Shown: in pieces, positions 56,161 through 64,000 of the stretch
How positions within the stretch are numbered: position 1 is the stretch's first letter
Layout of the letters: every line of letters begins with the position of its first letter
Source: Chelonoidis abingdonii
Lineage: Eukaryota; Chordata; Testudines; Testudinidae
Direction: 5' to 3'
Length of the DNA: 64,000 nucleotides
Assembly (NCBI RefSeq): GCF_003597395.2
Contig: NC_133770.1
Coordinates: forward strand, 17,277,713-17,341,712
Notes under the pieces: model-generated
Database searches by the model: none
Told to the model about the DNA's origin: nothing
What the model saw: the letters and a program-made list of their open reading frames with translations, nothing else
Made by a program: the position numbers and the translations under genes

Positions 56161-56880
56161 ATGAGCTGATTTGTTATTTTAACAAGTAGCTACTGCACTG
56201 GAAAGCCTGGTCATTTATTTCCAGCATCATTAAAGCAAGGGGGTGTTGTAAACCATCTTCTGTTCTTGAAACACACATTGCTCAGGATAAGAGAATTACT
56301 CCCCTGACCCACTAGATTTGCCTACCCACTGGATAACAAAGACTTGCACCAATAAAGCCATTGTGAGAGAGTCCATATTTGTAATCTAGTTAGCTACCTT
56401 TTGCTTCCACAAAAAGACTATAAAAAGAGTAGTCAGTCCATTCTGGGGGTAACACATTGACCTGAACATAAATTAGTAAGTGCTATAGGACCCCAATTTG
56501 CTGAGCATCAGCTAAATGGGATTTGATCATGTCTTTAGGGTCAGCCTCTGTCCTTCAGTATAGATGAGCCAGTCAGCTATCAAAAGGCCAGCTGGCTTCA
56601 GAAAGGCTGAACGATGGGATCCACCAGACTAGAGTTCAGTAAAGAAAGTCCTGACAATTCACTAGCTAGCACAGATCTGAAAAGCAGGTGGTACTTGTTC
56701 TTTGTAGTCCGATCCTGTGGGACCCAAAGTGCAGACTCTAAAGCCTGCTGGCAGGTAGGGGAGCTCTTATGTTTTATTGAGCCTCCGATTTTTCTGCAGA
56801 CTGATTATGACACCTTCAGAAACACAGTGGATGACACTACAGTGCAGCGAGTTTTTTTTGCCAGTGGACACATCCTCACT
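56161..56880. other. Non-coding stretch
   Basis: A 124-aa plus ORF (56614..56988) runs from here into the next transposon. It lacks a domain, and its 'cag|gtaggg' and 'tctgcag' signals are only 45 bases apart, too close for an intron. Confidence 0.4.
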
Positions 56881-56881
56881 A

Positions 56882-57166
56882 AGGGCTTGGCTACACTTAC
56901 ATTTTATAGCGCTCTGACTTCCTGGCTCAGGGGTTTGAAAAATCACGCCCCCCAGAGCGCAGCAAGTCAGAGCGCTTTAAAGAGCTAGTGTAAACATGCT
57001 CCAAGCACTGAGAGCTAATCCCCTTGTGTCCCCTTGTGGGAAGTGGATTGAAGCGCTGGGAGAGCTCTCTCCCTGCGCTGATGCGCAACCACACTAGCAC
57101 TTCAAAGTGCTGCCGCAGGAGCATTCCCCTGACAGCGCTTTGAAGTTTCCAGGGTAGCCATGCCCT
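56882..57166. mobile_element. Non-autonomous hAT-like element
   Basis: Ends 'agggcttggctacacttaca' and 'tttccagggtagccatgccct' are inverted relatives. The interior has several 'agcgct' palindromes ('cagagcgctttaaagagc'). The ends resemble those of 26291..27129. No clear target duplication. Confidence 0.7.
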
Positions 57167-57599
57167 ATCTCATATGAAACTGGCAGTTGATAGATATAAA
57201 TGCATTTCAGAAAGCAATGGAATACCCTCATTAACATATCAGAGGGGTGCCTGGCTTTAGATGATGCCTTACAGATATACCCCACTAAGCCCTGTCTACA
57301 TTAGGAAATTTTAGCAAAAATTTCCTACAGGTGCACCCACTAGTTCAGTCACATAATCAAGAGCCATTATATAGCAAAGATTCCGACAACTTCCAGAGTT
57401 TTTACTACTATATTAAACAGATTTAAAATACTGGAGCTTTGTCTACACTAGACGCAACTTGATCACTGTCTATAAATATTTAGAGAGAGATGGCATCTGA
57501 TACCGGAGTATTCTTTAATCTAGCAAACATTTTTCAGAACCATCAGGACACCTTATTAAGGGACATGGTGGATTCTCCATCACTGGTCATCTTAGCCTT

Positions 57600-57735
57600 C
57601 TAAGAGATATGATCTAGTTCAACCACAGATTACTGGGTTTGATGGTGTCATTATTCTGTACCCTGTGTTACGCAGGAGGTCAGACCAGATAATCAAACTG
57701 ATCACTTCTGACCTTAAAATTTCCAAATCTGAACT
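57600..57735 (+). repeat. CR1 LINE 3' end
   Basis: 'ctgtgttacgcaggaggtca', 'gaccagataatcaaactgat' and 'cacttctgaccttaaaattt' follow the conserved 3' untranslated end of CR1 retrotransposons. CR1 copies are usually 5'-truncated, and no CR1 coding region is present here. Confidence 0.75.
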
Positions 57736-57759
57736 AAACAGGGCTCCCGTTAGTACTAC

Positions 57760-57780
57760 TTGCCCTCATTACAGCACTGA
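57760..57780 (+). repeat. 21-bp exact direct repeat, left copy
   Basis: The 21 bases ending 'ccctcattacagcactga' recur exactly at 58563..58583, about 800 bp away. Confidence 0.7.
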
Positions 57781-57793
57781 CAACACTAATGGT

Positions 57794-57820
57794 TTATTTT
57801 TTATTATTATTATTATTATT
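57794..57820. repeat. (ATT)n microsatellite
   Basis: T-run followed by tandem att units. Confidence 0.9.
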
Positions 57821-57829
57821 AAACATTTC

Positions 57830-58240
57830 TTAGTGCCCACATGGTGAGAAAGGTGAGAAATCTCCATTACAATGAATTAACTCTGCAATAGGCACAGCGG
57901 CACATTCAAGTTAATTTGAATAATCTCAGTGGTATAAAACAAGATATTTGCACCAAGGAGCTTAAAATCTTAGACACACAGATAATATAAAGAACTGGGA
58001 GAGCAGTAAGAATATAGTTGGTAGTGGTGGAAACAGGAGTGAGACAACTAAACCTGGAAAGAGGAATTGTCCTTGGCAATGGATTTTTCAGAATATATCG
58101 AGGTTACATTCATTTAAATTGTCAGTAAATCATTTTTGATGCATCTGCCTGTCACTGTGGTCAGGAGCAGAATGGTAGCAGAGCAAACCCAAGCAGAGAT
58201 TATTGCTGGAGAGACATCCAGCATCCAGAATTAGGTGACG
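57830..58240. other. Non-coding stretch
   Basis: AT-rich, nothing recognised. Confidence 0.4.
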
Positions 58241-58244
58241 CAAG

Positions 58245-58560
58245 CCAGAGCCGTAACTAGGAATTTTTGCGCCCGAGGCCAGGGACAGGGATGGCACATT
58301 TGGCTCTTCAGCGGTGGGTTCCTCTCGGAGGGAAGGACCTGCCGCCGAATTGCTGTCATTCTTCGGCAGCAATTCGGCAGCAGGTCCTACCCTCAGATGG
58401 GCGGGGACCTGCTGCTGAATTTCTGCCAAAGAGCCAGACGTGCCGCCCCTCTCCCTTGCTGACGACCAGTGGCAATTCGGTGGCGGGTCCTTCAGTCCCT
58501 CTCGGAGGAGAGGCTTTCTGTGCCCCTCACCTTCCGTGCTGGAGGCAAGTTCCTCACTTG
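58245..58560. mobile_element. GC-rich short DNA-transposon-like repeat
   Basis: An abrupt GC-rich block between AT-rich flanks contains internal inverted pieces ('ctgccgccgaattgctg' against 'cagcaattcggcagcagg') and 'tcctctcggagg' near both sides. The start 'agccgtaactaggaattttt' is the probable left edge. Terminal repeats are not proven. A 197-aa minus ORF across it is compositional. Confidence 0.45.
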
Positions 58561-58562
58561 CC

Positions 58563-58583
58563 TTGCCCTCATTACAGCACTGA
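58563..58583 (+). repeat. 21-bp exact direct repeat, right copy
   Basis: Identical to 57760..57780. The pair brackets the microsatellite and the GC-rich block. Confidence 0.7.
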
Positions 58584-58739
58584 TGCAAGCTCTCTAAAGA
58601 ATCCATATGACACAGATTGTTTAGCTCTACTGCCTCTAGGAATCTCTCTAGCCCACTGGACAGAGATGTTGCCTCTAGGGTAGGCGGCTGAGTGTTCAAA
58701 CAGCATAAAGGTTGTTTCACCAAAACAAATGCCCCCCTC

Positions 58740-59224
58740 CCCCCCTTTCTGTATGGTTTAAATTCATCACTTCATCTTTGTAAACAAAAACTAAACTAAA
58801 AAGGTACTGATAGCTAATTTAATGTGTATGAAAACAGCCAAGCTAGAGAGAGAAGAGGGCAGGAGCTGGCCATGGAAGGAGACAAGAGCTACAGGAACAA
58901 AAAGGACCTAGAACAGAGCAGTGTTAACTTGGTCATTTTACAGGCTAAACAAGACACAACCAGGGCCAACCCCTGAACAAATCCAGAGCTTTAAAAAGGA
59001 ATCCTGATAGTAAATAATCGTGTAACCCTTTCACTGCTGACCTTCAACTTCTATAATCCATGAACACTCCACAGCAGTGAGCAAATGGTTTAGCTGTATC
59101 TGGTATATTCAGAAGCTCTGTGGGCACATTCTACCTGCATGTATTTTTAATGTTTGGCAGGAGGTCCAGTGGCTTAAAAAAAATGGAATTTAAATGCAAA
59201 TTCAAAGTCATGGTTTGTGTCATT
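58740..59224. other. Non-coding stretch
   Basis: Nothing recognised. Confidence 0.4.
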
Positions 59225-59232
59225 CCTTAAAT

Positions 59233-59460
59233 CAGTAGTTCTCAAACGTTTGTACTGGTGACTCCTTTCACATAACAAGCCTCTGAGTGTGACCCCCCCC
59301 CCTTATAAATTAAAAACACTGTTTATATATTTAACACCATTATAAATGCTGGAGGCAAAGTGGGGTTTGGGGTGGAGGCTGACAGCTCGTAACCTCCCCC
59401 GCCCATGTAATAACCTCACGATCCCCTGAAGGGTCCCGACCCCCAGTTTGAGAACCTCTG
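59233..59460. mobile_element. Non-autonomous hAT-like element, perfect 8-bp target duplication
   Basis: Starts 'cagtagttctcaaac' and ends 'gtttgagaacctctg'. It is flanked by ccttaaat on both sides (59225..59232 and 59461..59468). The 228-bp interior has a C-run and 'cccgacccccagtttg'. The termini are of the same type as 52945..53738. Confidence 0.92.
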
Positions 59461-59468
59461 CCTTAAAT

Positions 59469-60689
59469 CTTAACTTGTAACTAGCCAAACACAGAAGAAA
59501 ATTACATATAAAATTCAAATCTTTTATAGTCACATAGGTTCCACATTTTTCCTATTTCTAATCACTCTGCCATGGACCGCTAAAGCTTTTTAATGACACT
59601 TCACTCTGGATTTATTTTCAATGGCTTATATGGTAACTATATAGCAGCAGCTGGATGAAGCAACAGTTGCTGCAGATCTAGTATCAGAGTGTGACTGACA
59701 TGCGGATGGCTGCTTGCAGCTGAGGAGACAAGTAACGTTCATGTGGAACCTGTGATTCCGAGTCATGTGTCATTGTCACAGAGTCACCAGGTCAATGCTC
59801 TGGAACTACTCCATATGAAGCCAGTCAGGACTCTAGGGGAGACTCGTCTCTCTGAGCATACTGTCTCCAGGACAAGAAGCTTACATAGCTTTGACCTTCC
59901 TGGGTCTGACTTCGGCGCATTCAGCATCTCCTTCCACACCGTGCACTTCCTGCAGTGAGTCGGCATAGGGGGGCTCCTGGGGAAGCCAGAAGGCCCTGCA
60001 CCCCAACTCTGCAGTCAGATGTGACTCTCAGCAAGCCAGTAAAATAGAAGGTTTATTAGTCAACAGGAACACAGCGTAGGACAGAACTTGTTAGCACAGA
60101 AACCAGTGGTCCCAGAGCCAGGGCTTTGGTCTTCCCCCTGTGCCCGAAGCCAGCCAAGACTGACTGGCTTCCAGCTGCCTGGCCCCTGCCCTGCCCATTG
60201 CTCCTCTTCCAGCCTTTGTCTCCTTTCCAGGCCAAGAGTCACCTGCTCACATTCCCCTCCTGGGTCTCAGGTTACAAAGGGGCAGCCATAGCATCCATGC
60301 AGGCAGCTGAAGCAGCCTCCACAAAAGTCACACACACTTATTCCCACCACCTAGACATTGGTGCAATACGTAGGGAAACTGAGGCACACACCACATTCAT
60401 GCAAAACAGTAAGACTCACATACAACATAACATTCATCACAGTCATATGTAATGTTACCAAGGAAAATTAGCTAGCAGTTCTTCCTGGCTTTCCTTTTCT
60501 TCTATGCCTCCCCCTAAGGAGTCAGCTGGTTTGCTCTGCCAGCTCAGAGCTATTTGGCTTGACTGCCACAAGAATGATTTATAAATGAAATAAAGAAAGG
60601 GGAAAGGAAGACCAAAAATAAGGTAAAACTTCCTGACAGCAAGAGGTATGTGGCCAAGAGAAGTGCTGGAAACTCTGTCAGTTAGCACA
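59469..60689. other. Non-coding stretch
   Basis: No feature recognised; ORFs on both strands near 60060..60450 have no domains. Confidence 0.4.
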
Positions 60690-61985
60690 TTTACAGCCAT
60701 CCATGACCTTTTCATACCTCGCTCCCTCCAGCTCCTGGCTCTCACAGAGATCTGGATCCTTCATCTGATGCTGCCTCTGCAGCAGTCCTCTCTTACAGAA
60801 GCATCTCCTTCCCATCCAAACCTTAGCTGCATGTTTCCTCGCCCTCACCTCTTAATTTAACTTGCAGCCCTGGTTCAACACTGCCAATTTCCAGACCTGG
60901 CTCACTGCTGACGTCTGCTTCCTACGATCCTGCTGTCGTGCTGCATAACGACTCTGGCAGAACTCCTGTGACCAGGCTGACTTTCTGTACTACAGATTTG
61001 TTCTCTTCGCCATCCTCCATCATAAAGAACTCTACTTCTCCAGCTTAATTGAATCCTAGCTGCCTTTTCACCACCTTAACTCCCTCCTTAAATCCTCCCC
61101 TCCTCCTGCCTTCACCTCTCTCTCCACACAGGATCTTGCCAATTTCTTTCAAAAGAAAAAAGACAATATGACATGGCCTTCCCTCTCCCCCTAGTTCACC
61201 TTCCTTTCCCTCCTACAACTCTTGCCTCTTTCTTCCTGTTACAGACACAGCAGTTTCTCATCTGCTCTCCTGCACTAACCCCTTCCATTTGCTCAAGCGG
61301 TCACATCCCATTTTATCTCCTGATCTACCCTGCGCCAACTCTCATCCCCTTCTTCACTCTTCTCCATAAATTCTGGCTTTCCCTGCTCACACTACAAGGA
61401 TGCATTAGTCTCTCCCAGCCTAAAAAGTGCATCCTTATATCCATTTGCCTCTCAAAACGATCACCCCATCAGACTTCTCCCTTTCATCTCTAAGCTCATT
61501 GAACATGTTGTTTACAATTATTGTCCGGAGTTCCTCTCCTTAAGTTCTATCCTACACCTTCTCCAATTTGGCTTCTGCCCCTTGCCCTCTGCTGAAACAA
61601 AGCTCACCAAAAGTGCCAGTGACTTCTTCCTAGGTGAAGCTCAGAACAAATATTCCATCCTCATCCTGCTTGACATGTCAGCCACCTTTGGCCCCATTAA
61701 CCATGCTCCTATTTTTTTGAAATCTTGTCCTCCCCTTGGCTTCCATGACTCTGTCCTCTCTTGGTTCTCCTCCTACTTCTAAAACTGCTCCTTCAGCATG
61801 TCCTATGGAAGATCCTCCTTATTCTTCCTCCAACTTTCTGTGGCAGTTGAACAGAGATCTGTCCTTGGTCCCCTTCTCTACTCACATATAAGGTGTATTT
61901 ATAGATGGAGAAATCTCATTCACAAAACATAAATTCAACTATGATCTCTATGCTGACAACTCACAGATCTACATCTCTAAACTGG
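60690..61985 (+). mobile_element. L2-type LINE fragment
   Basis: A plus-strand remnant of a non-LTR retrotransposon polyprotein in broken frames. Near 60737 'LALTEIWI' is the endonuclease block (usual 'LALTETW'). RT follows, with a fingers part around 61430..61520. At 61582..61782 'AETKLTKSASDFFL' and 'SILILLDMSATFGPINHAP' give the palm, and 'DSVLSWFSSYF' follows. Near 61850 'GPLLYSHI' and, about 61950, 'DLYADNSQIYISKLVS' mark the catalytic region, where Y-A-D-D is altered to Y-A-D-N. The 3' end is lost. It would nick target DNA and prime reverse transcription; it is dead. Confidence 0.8.
61582..61782 (+). pseudogene. L2 reverse transcriptase palm fragment
   Basis: The 66-aa frame aligns with the L2 RT between the 'TETALTKV' and 'LSWFSSYL' blocks. 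'ILLDMSATFGPINHAPIF' replaces the usual 'LLDLSAAFDTIDH', so the first catalytic Asp-containing block is partly kept (LLD) but altered after it. It stops where the next residues would be 'LSDR'. Confidence 0.75.
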
Positions 61986-61989
61986 TTTC

Positions 61990-62780
61990 TTTCTATCCAA
62001 ACTTAATCTTATTTAGCAAATCATAAGTTTATCCTGTTTGTGTGCATGTATCATCCTTGTATCTGAAGTTATGAATATTGACTATGTACCAGTATTTCAA
62101 ATGTGTTCGTCTGGGATAACACACACCAGGTAATTTGCAGCCAGTCTGGCCTGCATTTGTGAATGAACTACTCAGGTTGATGGCCCATTAAAGAACTCAC
62201 AATGGGCCATAGAAGAAACTCCTCCCCACCCGGTGAGCCTTCCTGTGAATGGTTTAGCCAGCATATGGGTAATGGCTGTTCCTAAGAGTCAAAGCATGTA
62301 AGGGCATGTTACTTGCTCATGTGATCCTGGACTCCATTTCATGTCTGTAATTTTCCACAAACTGCTGGGGGCTTTGTTTGGGACAGTAAAATTCCATCCA
62401 CATGGGAGAGAGTATAAAAGACCCTGGAAACGTCTCCATTTTGTCTTCATTTCCTGCTTCATTTCTCTGGACTGGGTTTCTAACACGAAAATTCTAAAGG
62501 ACTGATGACCCCTGAGCTGTCTGGGTAATTTCCAGAGAAGACTTTGAGCAACCTAGCAGTTTATTCCATCACTGCAACAAACCTGATATCAGAACTTTGC
62601 AATGATTGAATGCATATGATCTATCAATCATTTTAAATCCCTTCTATTTCTTTTCTCTTAAAAATAAACCTGTGGAGTTTAGTTGCTAAAGAACTGGCAG
62701 TAGCATGATTGTTGGGTAAGATCTGAGTTATATACTGAACTGGCTGTGTGGCTGGTCTCTTGAGATCAGAAGAAACCTTT
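61990..62780. repeat. LTR-like interspersed repeat, unclassified
   Basis: Contains a TATA-like 'gagagagtataaaagaccct' (about 62405), 'cttaaaaataaacctgtgg' (polyadenylation-like) and a T/G-mixed 3' part. The 5' wording resembles 22790..22990. It abuts the Penelope-like element, which may have inserted at its 3' edge. Confidence 0.45.
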
Positions 62781-62785
62781 GTTGG

Positions 62786-63370
62786 ATGAAATTAGTTTTC
62801 AATAATAGCGTCCCCGATAATGTCATGGCAAAACTGGTGGCTAAACTTTGTGTCTTTGTCCTCACACACAACTATTTCACATTTGGGGACAATGCATACC
62901 TTCAAGTCAGCGGCACTGCTATGGGGACCCGCATGGCCCCACAGCATGCCAACATTTTTATGGCTGTCTTAGAACAACGCTTCCTCAGCTCTCATCCTCA
63001 AAAATGCTCATACTCTACTTGCGCTATATTGATGATATATTCATTATCTGGACTCATGGAAAAGAAGCCCTTGAGGAAATTCCACCATGATTTCAATAAT
63101 TTCCATCCCACCATCAACCTCAGCCTGGACCAGTCCACACAAGAGATCCACTTCCTGGACACTACAGTGCTCATAAGCAATGGTCACATAACCACCACCC
63201 TATACCGGAAACCTGCTGACCACTATACTTACCTACATGCCTCCAGCTTTCATCCAGACCACACCACACGATCCATTGTCTACAGCCAAGCTGTACGATA
63301 CAACCGCATTTGCTCCAATCCCTCAGACAGAGACAAACACCTACAAGATCTCTAATACCCACCTGTTGAA
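62786..63370 (+). pseudogene. Penelope-like reverse transcriptase, C-terminal half
   Basis: The frame opens with the palm part 'TFGDNAYLQVSGTAMGTRMA' and 'PQHANIFMAVLEQRFL'. The catalytic 'YLRYIDDIFIIWTHG' lies in another frame, with the YIDD codons at 63025..63036. The first frame resumes with 'FHHDFNNFHPTINLSLD', 'EIHFLDTTV' and 'LYRKPADHYTYLHASSFHP', the Penelope thumb region. Two compensating frame breaks (about 62995 and 63080) and a TAA at 63353..63355 disrupt it. The catalytic aspartates are intact. Confidence 0.88.
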
Positions 63371-64000
63371 GTGAAGAAACAGATTGACAGAGCCAGAAGA
63401 ATACCAGAAGTCACCTACTCCAGGCCCAACAAAGAAAGTTATAGAACACCACTAGTCATCACCTTCAGCCCTCAACTAAAACCTCTCCAGCACATCATCA
63501 AGGCTCTACAACCTATCCTGAAGGACAATCCCTCACTCTCACCGATCTTGGAAGACAGGACGCTTACAGACAGCCCCCCAGCCTGGAGCAATTACTCACC
63601 GGCAACCACACACCACACAACAAAAACAACCAGAAACCTATCCTTGCAACAAAATTGCCAACTGTGTCCACATATCTATTCAAGGGACACCATCTTAGGA
63701 CCTAATCACATCAGCCATGCCATCAGAGGCTCGTTCACCTGCACATCTACCAACCTGATATATGGCATCATGTGCCAGCAATGCCCCTCTGCCATGTACA
63801 TTGGCCAAACCGGACAGTCTCTGTGCAAAAGAATAAATGGACACAAATCAGACGTCAAGAATTATAACATTCAAAAACCAGTTGGAGAACACTTCAACCT
63901 CTCTGGTTGTTCAACTACAGACCTAAAAGTCGCAATTCTTCAACAAAAAAATTCAAAAACAGACTCCAACGAGAAACTGCAGAAGTGGAATTAATTTGCA
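63371..64000 (+). pseudogene. Penelope-like linker and GIY-YIG endonuclease (partial)
   Basis: In phase with the RT frame after the TAA. The linker 'KKQIDRARRIP' and 'PLVITFSPQLKPLQHIIK' is typical of this class. A Cys pair 'NCQLCPHIYS' precedes the GIY-YIG domain. There 'LIYGIMCQQCPSAMYIGQTG' carries the two short signature strands (residues 129-148, YIG codons 63797..63805), and 'SLCKRINGHKSDVKN' has the conserved Arg and the His-x3-Asp-type helix. The frame breaks in an A-run near 63944..63951. In the shifted frame it continues as 'NRLQRETAEVELIC' to the edge. Confidence 0.88.

Larger units (their letters stand above)
62786..64000 (+). mobile_element. Penelope-like retroelement, 5'-truncated and cut by the window end
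   Basis: Carries the C-terminal half of a Penelope-type reverse transcriptase followed by a GIY-YIG endonuclease, the defining pair of canonical Penelope-like elements. The RT fingers are missing upstream, in keeping with the frequent 5' truncation of such elements. Sequence still coding for the endonuclease runs off the right edge. Confidence 0.9.

Noticed and set aside
56614..56988. 124-aa ORF with apparent donor and acceptor
   Set aside because: The sites are 45 bases apart, too short for a vertebrate intron, and the ORF runs into a transposon.
58130..58723. 197-aa minus ORF
   Set aside because: It crosses the edges of a GC-rich repeat and has no domain.
1..64000. CRISPR arrays, bacterial operons or prophage
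   Set aside because: No regularly spaced direct repeats with unique spacers were seen, and the composition and repeats are vertebrate.

Overview
The window reads as non-coding vertebrate nuclear DNA. It is AT-rich, has no compact gene order and no bacterial-type ORFs, and is packed with interspersed repeats. The mix of DIRS tyrosine-recombinase retrotransposons, a Penelope-like element, L2 and CR1 LINE pieces, MIR-type SINEs, many short hAT-like elements and palindromic foldback repeats fits a sauropsid, most likely a turtle. That assignment is inference from repeat content, not from a gene. No rRNA gene, intact tRNA gene or CRISPR array was seen. The only host-gene candidate is one possible exon on the minus strand (23515..23726) with good splice signals.

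Layout. 1-9 kb: short DNA-transposon derivatives (an hAT-like element at 166..473, a foldback element at 5539..5690, a roughly 400-bp GC-rich palindrome at 6192..6593, alternating inverted GC-rich modules at 6830..7480) and a tRNA-like SINE region. 9.1-12.5 kb: a DIRS copy (A) keeping its 5' end, Gag and part of RT. 15.3-17.3 kb: a second DIRS copy (B) keeping only its 3' end and the start of the recombinase, with an hAT-like element in its terminus. 17.4-24.2 kb: LTR-like and foldback repeats, the candidate exon and a MIR.

24.3-37.2 kb: an old DIRS copy (C) with its terminal repeats. A younger and structurally complete DIRS copy (D, 29018..34984) is inserted within its RT domain. Three short DNA transposons also lie inside C. 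All four DIRS copies read on the minus strand. D keeps inverted terminal repeats, an internal complementary region, Gag with a cysteine knuckle and an arginine/serine-rich tract, RT/RNase H, and a tyrosine recombinase whose frame overlaps RT/RNase H. Stops and frameshifts make it non-functional.

37-60 kb: mostly unique-looking intergenic or intronic DNA with MIR pieces and several hAT-like elements, four of which have perfect or near-perfect 8-bp target duplications (with 166..473 and 59233..59460 in the full set). 60.7-62.0 kb: a plus-strand L2 LINE fragment. 62.0-62.8 kb: an LTR-like repeat. 62.8 kb to the end: a Penelope-like element with RT and GIY-YIG endonuclease, cut by the window edge.

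The coding sequences recognised here belong to selfish elements and all carry inactivating changes. The story of the window is layered transposition rather than a cellular pathway.
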